Notes: a model not told the origin generated them from the sequence alone. A stretch of 64,000 nt of DNA from NIOZ-UU13 sp964444135 (GCA_964444135.1 CAYUFX010000002.1:53161-117160); one strand, 5' to 3'. Positions 7,759 to 16,918 are shown, counted from the stretch's first letter. Numbers and translations are program-made.

Positions 7759-7837
7759 AGTACCTCGAAGCTTGGATTGGGATAAGGAATTCCGAGGGTA
7801 ATTAGGAAGTTAGTCTTGCCGAACAAGATTGAACTTG

Positions 7838-7870
7838 GGGCTGTAAGTTTAGAGCTTACAGCCCTTTTTT
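7838..7870 (+). terminator. Rho-independent terminator
   Basis: GGGCTGTAAG (7838-7847) pairs perfectly with CTTACAGCCC (7855-7864), loop TTTAGAG, then six T. It would end any transcript through the domain remnant at 7646-7758 and insulate the following island. Confidence 0.85.
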
Positions 7871-7978
7871 ATGTTCGCTTCGCTATGCTCATAATGACAT
7901 GTGTATTGCGTAACCCGAAGTTCGCGGGTAAAATGGATTGGGGAATTGAATGGACAGTTAAGGCTCGGATTCAAAGGG

Positions 7979-8503
7979 ATGCTTGAATTCATTACGGACA
8001 GAGATATATACGAAAAAGTGATTTGCGGACGAATCGGAGAAGCTCGCAAGTTCGTCTGGATAGCAACGTCCGACTTGAAAGACCTCTATGTGGAAAAGGC
8101 CGGCGGGATGGTGCCGTTTCTTGAGATTTTGTCCGATTTGGTTAGAAGTCACGTCGAAATAAGACTGCTGCACGCCAAAGAGCCCGGGCCAGCTTTTCGA
8201 AAGGATTTCGATAAATACCCAAACCTTATAAAGGGAATGGAACGAATCTTGTGCCCGAGAGTTCATCTTAAAGCCATGATAATTGATGGGGGCTTTGCTT
8301 ACAGCGGCAGTGCCAATCTTACCGGTGCCGGGATGGGGGCAAAGAGTGAGCACAAGAGAAATTTCGAGGCCGGCATTATTACCGACGAGGAAAAAATAGT
8401 CGGTAAAATTATGGAGCAGTTTGACAATATCTGGAGTGGAACCCACTGTAGGTCGTGCGGCCGAAAGAAATTTTGCGCAGACTACAAAGACATTTTACTT
8501 TGA
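7979..8503 (+). CDS. PLD-superfamily nuclease-like protein with one HKD motif and a Cys-rich tail
   Basis: 174 residues from the ATG at 7979; a GTG at 7901 would add 26 residues without family resemblance. The HKD motif is H96-x-K98-x4-D103 followed by GSANLTG, the phospholipase D phosphodiesterase signature. With a single motif such proteins normally act as dimers; small members are nucleases. Cys157, Cys160 and Cys166 near the end (CRSCGRKKFC) may bind metal. No signal peptide, so cytoplasmic. It stands convergent to the TcmP/three-Cys gene pair, and the three together look like an accessory island. Substrate unknown. Confidence 0.75.
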   Translation: MLEFITDRDIYEKVICGRIGEARKFVWIATSDLKDLYVEKAGGMVPFLEILSDLVRSHVEIRLLHAKEPGPAFRKDFDKYPNLIKGMERILCPRVHLKAMIIDGGFAYSGSANLTGAGMGAKSEHKRNFEAGIITDEEKIVGKIMEQFDNIWSGTHCRSCGRKKFCADYKDILL

Positions 8504-8557
8504 TGGAAGCTGCGATTTTGGTGGTTATGTGACCTAAAAGATGATTGCTTATGTTAA

Positions 8558-9373
8558 TCAAAAGGGCCAAGTTCGTTGTCCATCAGGTTTTTTCCGAGAG
8601 ATTTCGTGCCAAAACTTGGCACCGACTTCACTCCGGGTGCAAAATACGAGATAGTATAAGGGACGACTTTTGCTTGGTATTCGTTCATGCCCAATGTGTG
8701 GATACCCAAGATTTTGTTTAAGTCGCTGCACATAAAATTTCCTTAACTCCTCAACCCGATTGTCCGGAGGAGCATTGTCCAAAACAGACCGCCAGTCAGA
8801 ACCCAGCCCCAAGTGACGATCCAGCTTCGAATTTGGATCACTGTAGTAATAGTGTTTCCAATTGCGCAATATATCTAACCTATCGGGGAAAAATATTATG
8901 AGATCAGCTTTTTTTGACGCAAGCACTCTTAATGTTCCGAAGTCGATCTGTAAGCCATATGGATCAAGAAAAACTAGCGATAAAGTTCCATAAGGTATCT
9001 CTTTTGCAATGTCATGAACCTTTTCATTGGCATCACCTTTTAAGATTTGTGAATCCGGTCTTTTGATGGTTATTCTTTTCTCAAGAGCCTGATACTTTTT
9101 AGGGTCTAATTCACAAAGATGGAGTCTATTGAATGGTTTAGGGGCATATACTGCAATCATTGGTGAACCCCAACGCAGTTCCTGAGAACCTCGTATCCTC
9201 TCAATTCCAGCGCCAGCGAAGAGATCAATATAATGCAGGCCTTTCCATTTCCCCTTCATTGCTGTAGTAAAGATATCAATATACTTCATTAAGAAGTAAT
9301 GCTTATCGGACGACTGCTTTCCAACTGTTGGAATATATAGACCATCATTTGAGAGCGATGGAAGGTTGAACAT
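8558..9373 (-). CDS. tcmP: Three-Cys-motif partner protein, TcmP family
   Basis: 271 residues. The N-terminal half shows DKHYFLMKYIDIF and then HYIDLFAGAG, a Rossmann methyltransferase-like motif I, with LCELDPKKYQAL and LVFLDPYGLQ further on. This is the TcmP family, defined by gene pairing with three-Cys-motif (Gp37/Gp68) proteins, and that partner lies directly upstream with a 29-base overlap. The pair is therefore translationally coupled. The reaction is not established; the fold suggests an S-adenosylmethionine-dependent transfer. Confidence 0.8.
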   Translation of the reverse strand: MFNLPSLSNDGLYIPTVGKQSSDKHYFLMKYIDIFTTAMKGKWKGLHYIDLFAGAGIERIRGSQELRWGSPMIAVYAPKPFNRLHLCELDPKKYQALEKRITIKRPDSQILKGDANEKVHDIAKEIPYGTLSLVFLDPYGLQIDFGTLRVLASKKADLIIFFPDRLDILRNWKHYYYSDPNSKLDRHLGLGSDWRSVLDNAPPDNRVEELRKFYVQRLKQNLGYPHIGHERIPSKSRPLYYLVFCTRSEVGAKFWHEISRKKPDGQRTWPF

Positions 9374-10103
9374 AGGTCAGTTCCTTTGATTTCAAAATAT
9401 CCGGCGTTTGGCTCCACATGCGGCCGTCCAGTGTTCGCCCATTTTTTTTCTTGTTTATACCTCCCCATTGTTTGAAAAAGAAGGGAACGTCAGCATCAAG
9501 ACATTGGTCGCGGATATCAATGGCCCATTGGGGTCTCATTGGTCTTGAGTTTGGACCGGATTCACCGCCAACTATAACCCAATCGATGCCTTCGAGGTCA
9601 ATATCGGGAATTGGGCCCAAGAGTGGTTCAAAGGAAATAAATTTTATCACAGCGGGAGTTTGTCGAAGGTCGTCTATGCGGAATCCGCAATCGGCATTCT
9701 CGACAGTAACTCCCATCCAAACGTTTTCCGGCCAAATGAGCCTGGAGCTTAGCTCCAGCAAACGGCCGGAACGTTTCGTTAATATCTGAAATCGGTGATG
9801 AGATGCCCGGCGCATAACGTCAAAAACTTTTAAGATGAAATCAAAAGGAATATCTTTATGAAAAAGGTCGCTCATAGAGTTTACAAAAATTGTACGATGC
9901 TTCTTCCAGCGTAAAGGTATTTCGAGGGCATGGTGATGGAGCGTCACGCGAAAACCATTGGCGTAGTTGGGACTACCCGCAGCTTTTAATCGCAAAGCCA
10001 TACGTTCCGCATAGCAGTTCTTGCAGCCTGCGCTTATTTTCGTACAGCCGGTAACCGGGTTCCAAGTGGATTCGGTCCATTCAATTTTTGAGTTCTGAGC
10101 CAT
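9345..10103 (-). CDS. Three-Cys-motif protein, phage Gp37/Gp68 family (DUF5131)
   Basis: 252 residues, starting MAQNSKIEWTESTWNPVTGC. The cysteine cluster C-x6-C-x2-C (CTKISAGCKNC, near residues 20-30) followed by YAERMA is the family hallmark and resembles an atypical radical-SAM Fe-S site. VNSMSDLFHKDIP and WVIVGGESGPNSRPM are other typical blocks. The family is common in phages and mobile islands. Its stop overlaps the tcmP start, so the two are one operon read on the minus strand. The function is not settled; it probably modifies a nucleic acid or other substrate together with TcmP. Confidence 0.85.
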   Translation of the reverse strand: MAQNSKIEWTESTWNPVTGCTKISAGCKNCYAERMALRLKAAGSPNYANGFRVTLHHHALEIPLRWKKHRTIFVNSMSDLFHKDIPFDFILKVFDVMRRASHHRFQILTKRSGRLLELSSRLIWPENVWMGVTVENADCGFRIDDLRQTPAVIKFISFEPLLGPIPDIDLEGIDWVIVGGESGPNSRPMRPQWAIDIRDQCLDADVPFFFKQWGGINKKKNGRTLDGRMWSQTPDILKSKELTYVQPSIALK

Positions 10104-10244
10104 TTAGCCTCCACAACAAAGTCCATCATAGAAGAAAGATAACACCCAAAAGCGGAAAATCAAGAGATTTATCAGGCCCTTTCGAAGTTCGGTGTTAGAT
10201 TTTTGAGATTGTCACCGGATTAGCGGGTGTTTATACTTTCCGAT

Positions 10245-11180
10245 ATGCTGAAAAAGGTATTAACTTTTTATACGAAGTATTTTGCGGTATGGGTGATTGT
10301 GTTTGGGGTGGTGGCGTATCTGGTTCCAAAGCCCTTTGTGGCGTTGAGGGATTATATGGATTGGTTCTTCGCCCTTACGATGTTCGGGATTGGGGCGGTA
10401 TTGCAAATCGAAGATTTCAAACGGATCGCACAAAAGCCGATTATCGTTTTAATCGGCTCGGCTGCACAGTTTAGTATTATGCCGTTAGGGGCGTTTGCGC
10501 TGGCGAAGCTGTTTGGATTGCCACCTGAGATTGCAGTTGGATTGATACTGACCGGCTCGGCGCCAGGGGCGATGGCGAGTAATGTGATGAGCTATATAGC
10601 GAAAGCGGATACGGCATACTCCGTTTCGCTGACAACTGTTTCCACGCTGTTGTGTCCGCTGTTGACGCCGGGTTTGACATTCGTCTTAGCGAGGTCGAGA
10701 CTGGAAGTTCCTTTCTGGGAAATGATGTTCAGTGTCATCAAAATGGTGATAGTGCCGTTGTTTGTGGGGTTTGGAGTTAGGCATTACTTCAAAGAGAAAA
10801 TTGAGAAGATTTCAGAAATATTTCCGGCGATATCGGTTACGTTTATCATATTTATCTGCTCATTAGTGATAGCGCTCAATAAGGAGCGCCTGGCACAGGT
10901 GACAGGGCTGGTTCTGGCCTCGGCGGTGATTCTGAATATTTATGGGATGCTAAGCGGCTATGGTGTGGGCTCAGCTTTTCGGATGGAGGTGCGGCGAAGG
11001 CGGACTCTGGCGATTGAGATTGGGATGCAGAACGCCGGCTTAGGGACGGTCCTGGCGTTGAAACATTTCGGCGAAAAAGCGGCGATACCGGCGGCAATTT
11101 TTGTATTTATCTGTATTATTACAGCGTCTGTAATGGCGGAGCTCTGGCAGAAAAGGCCGAGCGAAATAGAAGTAATGTAA
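10245..11180 (+). CDS. Bile acid:sodium symporter family (BASS) transporter
   Basis: 311 residues from ATG 10245; a GTG six codons earlier is also possible. About nine to ten hydrophobic segments. The family signature lies in the segment GLPPEIAVGLILTGSAPGAM, with MASNVMSYIAKADTAYSVSL after it. BASS proteins move organic anions such as bile acids, pantoate or pyruvate-like acids with sodium; the substrate here cannot be inferred. It ends AELWQKRPSEIEVM. It lies apart from its neighbours and has no obvious Shine-Dalgarno. Confidence 0.85.
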   Translation: MLKKVLTFYTKYFAVWVIVFGVVAYLVPKPFVALRDYMDWFFALTMFGIGAVLQIEDFKRIAQKPIIVLIGSAAQFSIMPLGAFALAKLFGLPPEIAVGLILTGSAPGAMASNVMSYIAKADTAYSVSLTTVSTLLCPLLTPGLTFVLARSRLEVPFWEMMFSVIKMVIVPLFVGFGVRHYFKEKIEKISEIFPAISVTFIIFICSLVIALNKERLAQVTGLVLASAVILNIYGMLSGYGVGSAFRMEVRRRRTLAIEIGMQNAGLGTVLALKHFGEKAAIPAAIFVFICIITASVMAELWQKRPSEIEVM

Positions 11181-11211
11181 GAATAAAATATTATATATTA
11201 GTGGAAGGCTG

Positions 11212-11240
11212 TTGCATTCTGCTGATATAAATACTATAAT
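11212..11240 (+). promoter_or_regulatory. Promoter of asd-truA-glycosyltransferase
   Basis: TTGCAT (11212-11217), a 17-base spacer, and a perfect TATAAT (11235-11240), about 90 bases before the asd start and after the end of the transporter gene. Confidence 0.6.
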
Positions 11241-11335
11241 TTGACTTTAGTTTTGGCATTGGTAAGTTTGATGGGCAGTCTTGTTTGGCTGCCTTTAAGT
11301 TTGTATGCGAGAGAAGATTTTGAGGAGTTTATGGT

Positions 11336-12337
11336 ATGGGTTGTAATCTGGCGATTGCAGGAGTAACCGGTGCGGTTGGACAGGAATTTCTGAAAATCTT
11401 GGAAGAGCGTGATTTTCCGTTTGACTCCTTGAAAATGTTGGCGAGCAGCCGGTCGGCCGGCAAGAAATTCAAATTCAAAAGCAAAGAATATGTCGTTGAA
11501 GAGCTGACGAAGAAGAGCTTTAGTCGCGTTGATATTGCGTTGTTCAGTGCCGGTGCAGCGCGGAGTAAAGAGTTTGCGCCCGCTGCGGTCGAAGCCGGTA
11601 CGGTCGTCGTTGATAACTCCTCGGCATTCAGGATGGACCCTGATGTCCCGCTGGTTATACCTGAAATAAATCCGCAAGTAATTAAAGAGCATAAAGGCAT
11701 AATCGCCAATCCGAACTGCTCAACAATTATCGGTATCGTACCGGTCTGGCCTCTGCATAAGGCCAATCCTGTCAAACGGATGGTTGTGAGCACTTACCAG
11801 GCGTCCAGCGGGGCAGGACAATCAGCGATGCTTGAGCTGGAAAATCAGACGCGTGAGGTTTTGGCCGGGAAGGAGCCGACCTGTAAGGCGTTCAAGTATC
11901 AAATAGCGTTTAACGTGTTCAGTCATGACTCGGCGCTCGGGCCGAACGGATATAATCTGGAAGAGATTAAAATGGTCAACGAGACCAGGAAGATTTTCGA
12001 CTGTGCTGAGATTGCAATTACCTGTACGTGTATTCGTATCCCGGTGTTCCGGGCGCACTGTGAGAGTATCAACCTTGAGTTCACCGAGGCGATTACGCCT
12101 GACCAGGTCAGGGACCTTTTGAGCACCGCGCCGGGGGTTTCCGTACTGGATGACCGCGAAAATAACCGGTTCCCGATGCCAATCGATGCTTCGGGCAGGG
12201 ATGATATCTTTGTTGGCCGAATCCGGCAAGATGAGTCTATGCCTGAGAACCGCGGCATCAATATCTGGGTCGCCGGCGACCAGTTGCGAAAAGGCGCAGC
12301 TCTAAACGCCGTTCAGATTGCTGAGAAACTGCTTTAA
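11336..12337 (+). CDS. asd: Aspartate-semialdehyde dehydrogenase
   Basis: 333 residues. It makes L-aspartate semialdehyde from aspartyl phosphate with NADPH, the branch point to lysine/diaminopimelate, threonine and methionine. The N-terminal nucleotide-binding loop reads AGVTGAVGQEFL (GxTGxVG), and the catalytic Cys is in NPNCSTI (near residue 130). The later YQASSGAG and the C-terminal WVAGDQLRKGAALNAVQIA are typical. The ATG at 11336 has GAGGAG about 9 bases upstream; another ATG at 11331 is out of frame. First gene of a probable operon with truA, 9 bases downstream. Confidence 0.95.
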   Translation: MGCNLAIAGVTGAVGQEFLKILEERDFPFDSLKMLASSRSAGKKFKFKSKEYVVEELTKKSFSRVDIALFSAGAARSKEFAPAAVEAGTVVVDNSSAFRMDPDVPLVIPEINPQVIKEHKGIIANPNCSTIIGIVPVWPLHKANPVKRMVVSTYQASSGAGQSAMLELENQTREVLAGKEPTCKAFKYQIAFNVFSHDSALGPNGYNLEEIKMVNETRKIFDCAEIAITCTCIRIPVFRAHCESINLEFTEAITPDQVRDLLSTAPGVSVLDDRENNRFPMPIDASGRDDIFVGRIRQDESMPENRGINIWVAGDQLRKGAALNAVQIAEKLL

Positions 12338-12346
12338 TCGGTAATA

Positions 12347-13090
12347 ATGGCCGTTCGCAATATAAAACTCACCGTGCAATACGACGGCAGCCGATATCAC
12401 GGCTGGCAGACACAGCCGGGGAAAAGAACCATCCAGGGTGAGCTTGTCGAGGCCGTCTCAAATCTTGTCGGTGTCCGAACTTACGTCCACGGTGCAAGCA
12501 GGACCGATGCCGGCGTAAGCGCTCTCGGACAGGTCGCACTATTCGAGATTGATTCTCCCATCCCCACGGAGAACTTCCCAAAAGCAATCAATGGCCAGCT
12601 TCCGCGTAACATCGTAGTTACCTCTGCCGAAGAAGTGCCCTGGGGATTTGACCTGATGAGCGATGTGAAAAGCAAGCTCTATCGCTATGCGATTTATACA
12701 GGCCGGCACCGGCCGGTTCTTCGCCTGAATCAATGCTGGCACATACCGAAAAAGCTTGATGTGGAAGCGATGAACCAGGCGGCGCAACTGCTCGTCGGAA
12801 CGAAAGACTTTAAATCATTCGCATCAGCCGCTGATAGGCGTGAAAACTCCGTCCGGACCATTTTTCGCTGCAATGTTACAGCAGAAGATAAATGGATATA
12901 CGTGAATGTCGAAGGGGACGGCTTTTTGTATAATATGGTCAGAAATATCGTCGGCACTCTGGTCGAAGTAGGCAGGGGTAGATGGAAGCCGGAAAAGATT
13001 AACGAGATTCTCGACGCAAAAGACCGAACCGCAGCAGGACCGCTCGCCCCGGCTCAGGGGTTATGTCTGATGTGGATTAAATACGACTAA
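12347..13090 (+). CDS. truA: tRNA pseudouridine synthase A
   Basis: 247 residues, the usual length. It converts uridines 38-40 of the tRNA anticodon arm to pseudouridine. The family's RTDAGV motif is present in GASRTDAGVSALGQV with the catalytic Asp, and the ending LAPAQGLCLMWIKYD is typical. It begins 9 bases after asd without its own clear Shine-Dalgarno, so it probably depends on translation of asd. Confidence 0.95.
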   Translation: MAVRNIKLTVQYDGSRYHGWQTQPGKRTIQGELVEAVSNLVGVRTYVHGASRTDAGVSALGQVALFEIDSPIPTENFPKAINGQLPRNIVVTSAEEVPWGFDLMSDVKSKLYRYAIYTGRHRPVLRLNQCWHIPKKLDVEAMNQAAQLLVGTKDFKSFASAADRRENSVRTIFRCNVTAEDKWIYVNVEGDGFLYNMVRNIVGTLVEVGRGRWKPEKINEILDAKDRTAAGPLAPAQGLCLMWIKYD

Positions 13091-13109
13091 AGCGTATGCA
13101 GGAGGCATA

Positions 13110-14282
13110 TTGAAGATTGTTCATATTATAACGCGGTTAATACTCGGCGGGGCACAGGAAAATACGCTTATAACCTGCAAGCTCTTGGCACAGCGGGGGC
13201 ACGATGTTACGCTAATCACCGGCCCGGCTATAGGACCGGAAGGCGAGCTTTTTAATCAAACTAAGGGACAGGATTACAAAGTGATTGTTCTCCAGAGACT
13301 TCGCCGGGCAATAAATCCTTTTAACGATATCGTTGGTTACTTTCAAATCAAAAAACTTCTGCGCCAATTACAGCCGGATATTGTACACACTCACTCGGCA
13401 AAGGCAGGGATATTAGGCAGATTTGCCGGCTACGGCTTAAAAGGAAAATGGGCGGAAAATTTACCAAGGGTCGTGCACTCAATACACGGGCTGGCATTCC
13501 ATCCGTATCAAAGCCAATGGCTGAACAAGTTTTATATTGCTATCGAGAAATCCGCTGCAAAGCGAACGGATTTTTTTATCAGCGTTGCAGATGCAATGAC
13601 CGCACAGGCAACCGCTGTCGGCATCGGCAAACCTGAGCAGTATGTTACCGCTTATTCGGCTATAGAAGAAGATGACTTCTTAGAGCCAATCTCAGAAGAA
13701 CGCAAAAGAGATTTTCGCCGGAAGTACGAAATCGAAGAAGATTCGATTGTGCTCGTAACCATCGCACGGCTGTTTATGCTCAAGGGACACAAATATATTA
13801 TTGAATCGGCCAAGCGGCTTTCGAAGCGATTTGAAAAGTGCGTTTGGCTGTTCGTTGGGGACGGGAATATGGCCGAGCAATTCAAACAACAGGTTAGAGA
13901 ATTGGGATTAGCTGAAAAAATCAAGTTCACAGGTCTTTTGCCGCCGGGCCAAATCCCGCTCGCCATACAATCATCGGACATCCTTGTCCACTGCTCGCTG
14001 CGGGAAGGGCTTGCCCGTACTCTGCCCCAGGCAATGCTCTGCGGTAAGCCGGCTGTCTCCTTCGATGTGGACGGCGCAAGAGAAGTTGTAAATGAAAACA
14101 CCGGACGGCTGATTGAGCCGAAAAACGTTGAGCAATTAACAAAGGCCAGTGCGGAATTGATAGAAGACGAGGACATAAGAAGGAAACTCGGTGAAAACGG
14201 AAGGGAATCAGTAAAAGAAAAATTCGCACCGGAAACGATGGTCGATACAATCGAGGCGGTCTATGAAAAATTGCTAAAATAG
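13110..14282 (+). CDS. Family 4 glycosyltransferase
   Basis: 390 residues. TTG start at 13110 with GGAGG 5 bases upstream; the protein begins MKIVHIITRLILGGAQENTL. The GT-B fold is indicated by the Gly-rich first loop, HTHSAKAGILGRFAG in the N-terminal domain, and the C-terminal donor-binding region LVHCSLREGLARTLPQAMLC with the E-x7-E spacing of GT4 enzymes. It transfers a sugar from a nucleotide-sugar donor to an envelope or exopolysaccharide acceptor; the acceptor is unknown. It follows truA by 19 bases and probably ends that operon. Confidence 0.85.
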   Translation: MKIVHIITRLILGGAQENTLITCKLLAQRGHDVTLITGPAIGPEGELFNQTKGQDYKVIVLQRLRRAINPFNDIVGYFQIKKLLRQLQPDIVHTHSAKAGILGRFAGYGLKGKWAENLPRVVHSIHGLAFHPYQSQWLNKFYIAIEKSAAKRTDFFISVADAMTAQATAVGIGKPEQYVTAYSAIEEDDFLEPISEERKRDFRRKYEIEEDSIVLVTIARLFMLKGHKYIIESAKRLSKRFEKCVWLFVGDGNMAEQFKQQVRELGLAEKIKFTGLLPPGQIPLAIQSSDILVHCSLREGLARTLPQAMLCGKPAVSFDVDGAREVVNENTGRLIEPKNVEQLTKASAELIEDEDIRRKLGENGRESVKEKFAPETMVDTIEAVYEKLLK

Positions 14283-14321
14283 TAAACAGAAATAATTACC
14301 TTTATGGCAAAGGAGTAAAAA

Positions 14322-14666
14322 ATGGATGAGATGATAAGTTTTTGCGGTTTGCTATGCAACGAATGCGGCGCATTCATAGCAACTAAGAATGATGACGACC
14401 AGAAGAGAGCGGAAGTAGCGGAACAATGGTCCAAGGGGTATAACGTGGATATTAAGCCGGAAGATATTAATTGTGACGGTTGCTTATCAGATGGCGAACG
14501 CCTTTTCAGTCATTGCAAAGTGTGCGAGATTAGAAAATGTGGAAAGGAAAAGAGTATTGCGAACTGTGCGTATTGCGATGACTATGCGTGTGAAAAGCTC
14601 GACAAGATTTTCCAGATGGTTCCAGATGCCAAGAACCGATTAGATGAGGTAAGAAGCGGACTCTAA
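14322..14666 (+). CDS. DUF3795 small Cys-rich protein
   Basis: 114 residues with ten or more cysteines: FCGLLCNECGAF at the start, CDGCLSDG and CKVCEIRKC in the middle, CAYCDDYAC near the end. This spacing and length are those of DUF3795 proteins, thought to bind metal or Fe-S. AAAGGAG lies about 8 bases before the ATG. The biological role is unknown. Confidence 0.8.
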   Translation: MDEMISFCGLLCNECGAFIATKNDDDQKRAEVAEQWSKGYNVDIKPEDINCDGCLSDGERLFSHCKVCEIRKCGKEKSIANCAYCDDYACEKLDKIFQMVPDAKNRLDEVRSGL

Positions 14667-14732
14667 TTTCGTTTGAATTGGTACGAAAAGAGTCATCAGA
14701 CAGGGGAAAGTGGTTCTGGTGAGAGACACGAC

Positions 14733-14754
14733 AGCAGGGAACTGCCTGCTTTTT
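14733..14754 (+). terminator. Possible terminator after DUF3795 gene
   Basis: AGCAGG (14733-14738) and CCTGCT (14745-14750) with a six-base loop, followed by TTTT. A short but GC-rich stem. Confidence 0.5.
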
Positions 14755-14973
14755 GTAGAAGGCATATTAGGGGTGTTCAGGGATATTTAGTTAGAAAGTC
14801 GTGTGCATGGAACGAAAATATAGAGGGGAAAAAGAATATTTCGTAAAATATTACAATTATTAGGGCAGAGGCAATAGTGCTTTTAAGCCCCTTTATAGCA
14901 ACTACTTGTAACATTCCTACTCCCTAAGAAACCTGTATATTCAAAAAATTTTTCAAAAAATCTCAAAAAATAC
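14755..14973. other. AT-rich intergenic stretch
   Basis: No open frame or structured element that I can support. The last about 40 bases before the promoter at 14973 are runs of A and T (CAAAAAA repeats), which could act as an UP-like element. Confidence 0.3.
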
Positions 14974-15000
14974 TTGACGTTCATGCGTCTATACTATAAA
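14973..15000 (+). promoter_or_regulatory. Promoter of the tandem membrane-protein operon
   Basis: CTTGAC (14973-14978) with a 16-base spacer to TATAAA (14995-15000), preceded by an A/T-rich tract. The first gene starts at 15060. Confidence 0.55.
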
Positions 15001-15059
15001 TTGGTTTATATTGCAAACTGATATGTAGTACAAATAAGTTTGGATTAAGGATATTGACA

Positions 15060-15668
15060 ATGAAAAAAGAAGAACTCAACCTAAAACAAATCGAACAAAA
15101 GGCTTATCGGGTCTCCTTTCAGGATGGCCTGGTGGAGATTATGCTTGGCATCTTGCTTATAGGACTTGGCGCCACTTTCGGTTCCGTCTTATATGTTTTC
15201 GCAATTTTCATTCCAATATTCCTATTTCCCCGTTTCATAGAGGTCATAAGGAAAAGATATACCTACCCAAGGATAGGTTACGCCAAATTACCTATGGATG
15301 ATCCGAAGAAGACCGCCAAAGGCATTTTCGGTTATACGGCCGTCGTGTTAGCCCTATGGGTTATTTGCTTTCTTCTTTTCAGCAAGGTCAAAGATGCGGC
15401 TGCCTATAAAAGATGGTCTCCTGCTCTTATGGGCGTCTTGTTGGTTGGCGGATTTCTCTATGCACATGGCAAGTCAGGGAATATCCGTTACATAGTATTT
15501 GCTGTCCTGGCCGTCGTTTCCGGCCTTTTATTTTCAATAATGAACTTTGAGTCTTACAATGGGCTTATCATTAACTTTTTTGTTATGGGAGGTATATTCA
15601 TAGTGACTGGATCAACATTATTCATATTATTTTTATATAAACATCCTAAGCCCGCAGAGGAGGTATGA
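15060..15668 (+). CDS. Paralogous membrane protein 1 of 4
   Basis: 202 residues from ATG 15060 (AAGG upstream; a TTG two codons earlier is less likely). It begins with a soluble head, LKQIEQKAYRVSFQDGL, and then has five or six hydrophobic segments. After the second segment comes a positively charged loop with the block YTYPRIGYAKLP, which recurs in all four neighbours as (T)YPRVGY(A/V)K(L/F)P. It ends with KHPKPAEEV. I do not recognise a named family. The four copies plus the regulator behind them look like one autoregulated unit. Confidence 0.75.
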   Translation: MKKEELNLKQIEQKAYRVSFQDGLVEIMLGILLIGLGATFGSVLYVFAIFIPIFLFPRFIEVIRKRYTYPRIGYAKLPMDDPKKTAKGIFGYTAVVLALWVICFLLFSKVKDAAAYKRWSPALMGVLLVGGFLYAHGKSGNIRYIVFAVLAVVSGLLFSIMNFESYNGLIINFFVMGGIFIVTGSTLFILFLYKHPKPAEEV

Positions 15669-15669
15669 A

Positions 15670-16275
15670 ATGGTATTTTCGATTGATATGAGAAGAATAA
15701 AACGACAGTCTTATCGAATCATTCGGCAGGATGATCTGTCCGACGTCTGCGCCGGGCTTATGCTCGGCATAATGGCCATATTTTTCCTTGAGTTCAGGTA
15801 TTCAGTTGCATTGATTGTGGGTTGCTCAATGCAAACAATTGTACTTCCTGTCTGCAGAAAGAAATTTGCCTATCCCCGCGTCGGCTATGTTAAATTTCCG
15901 GGGCGTGCAGACAAAAAGAGTCTGATAGTGTGGGATATCGCTGTACCGCTGATTGTAGTTGGATTGATTATATGCGCTGGTATATGGGTAAGGCCGTTAC
16001 TTCCCCTTTGTCTGGGGGCATTCCTGGCCGGGCTTTCTTTGGCCGGTGCGCGTATTACCGGATATGTTCGTGATTACATATTTGTCGGATTGTTTTTGGC
16101 AAGCGGCCTTGTCGGTTTAATACTCGCGTTGCTTGGTTACGATCCGTTTGTTGTTACCGCTTATCAGCTCTGGGGCTTGTCCGGTATCCTTATTCCCGTG
16201 GGATTGATTCAGCTAATCCGTTTTTTACGCAAATATCCTAAATCTATAAAGGAGGCTAAAAATGACAATGTTTAA
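15670..16275 (+). CDS. Paralogous membrane protein 2 of 4
   Basis: 201 residues, starting one base after the first copy stops; GAGGAGG lies within that gene's end. Head MRRIKRQSYRIIRQDDLSDV, then LGIMAIFFLEFRYS, the loop FAYPRVGYVKFPG and five to six membrane segments, ending RFLRKYPKSIKEAK. It resembles copy 4 more than its direct neighbours (shared LGIMAIFFL.FR and FLASGL(V/I)GL), suggesting that the array grew by duplication of a two-gene block. Confidence 0.7.
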   Translation: MVFSIDMRRIKRQSYRIIRQDDLSDVCAGLMLGIMAIFFLEFRYSVALIVGCSMQTIVLPVCRKKFAYPRVGYVKFPGRADKKSLIVWDIAVPLIVVGLIICAGIWVRPLLPLCLGAFLAGLSLAGARITGYVRDYIFVGLFLASGLVGLILALLGYDPFVVTAYQLWGLSGILIPVGLIQLIRFLRKYPKSIKEAKNDNV

Positions 16276-16918
16276 TTTGAATGAAATCGAAAAGAAGGCT
16301 TACAGGTCAACTTTCCAGGACGGCATATGGGACATCTTTTTGGGTCTGGTGCTGCTTATACTTGCCGTCGGCGCATTACTCTCGAACATCGGTGTACCGG
16401 AAGGACGGAATATGATCATCCTCGTTGTGCTGCAAGTCCTGGCTCTTCTGGCTTTCATTGCCGGAAAGAAATGCATAACAGTTACCCGGATGGGCTTCGT
16501 CAAATTCGGTCCGAAGCGAAAAAACAAAATAAGGAAATCTCACATAATACTGTTAGTATCTGTCCTCGCGGGATTAGTAGTATTTGTTGCCGCTGCACTG
16601 GTGATACGAAGCTATCCGGCGGGTCGGCCAAAACTGCTGCTTCTTTTGCCCGCCGCCTGGGTAGCCAATGCTGTCATCGTCTTCAGCTTTTTAGCCTACT
16701 ATCTGGATTGTACACGCTTGTACGCATACGGTGTGCTGTTTGCCCTGCCGGTACCGATTGATATGGTGGTAAAAGAGTTCGCGGGTGTTAATCTGAGCCC
16801 CATCGCGTTTGCTGTTCCCGGGATGGTCATGCTGGTCATCGGAACGATGCTTCTGGTCCGTTTCCTGCGCGATTACCCATTCCCGGCAAAGGAGGTATGC
16901 AATGACGCAGAAAATTGA
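16262..16918 (+). CDS. Paralogous membrane protein 3 of 4
   Basis: 218 residues, overlapping the preceding gene by 14 bases with AAGGAGG just upstream. Head LNEIEKKAYRSTFQDGIWDI resembles copy 1. The loop is diverged: VTRMGFVKFGPKRKNK instead of YPRVGYAKLP. Six hydrophobic segments. It ends RFLRDYPFPAKEV, matching the KYP/DYP-x-x-x-KE ending of the other copies. Function unknown. Confidence 0.7.
   Translation: MTMFNLNEIEKKAYRSTFQDGIWDIFLGLVLLILAVGALLSNIGVPEGRNMIILVVLQVLALLAFIAGKKCITVTRMGFVKFGPKRKNKIRKSHIILLVSVLAGLVVFVAAALVIRSYPAGRPKLLLLLPAAWVANAVIVFSFLAYYLDCTRLYAYGVLFALPVPIDMVVKEFAGVNLSPIAFAVPGMVMLVIGTMLLVRFLRDYPFPAKEVCNDAEN

Noticed and set aside
7508..7801. 97-codon open frame after the large secreted gene
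   Set aside because: It runs straight through a strong terminator (7579-7620), starts inside the previous gene and has no family-like content.
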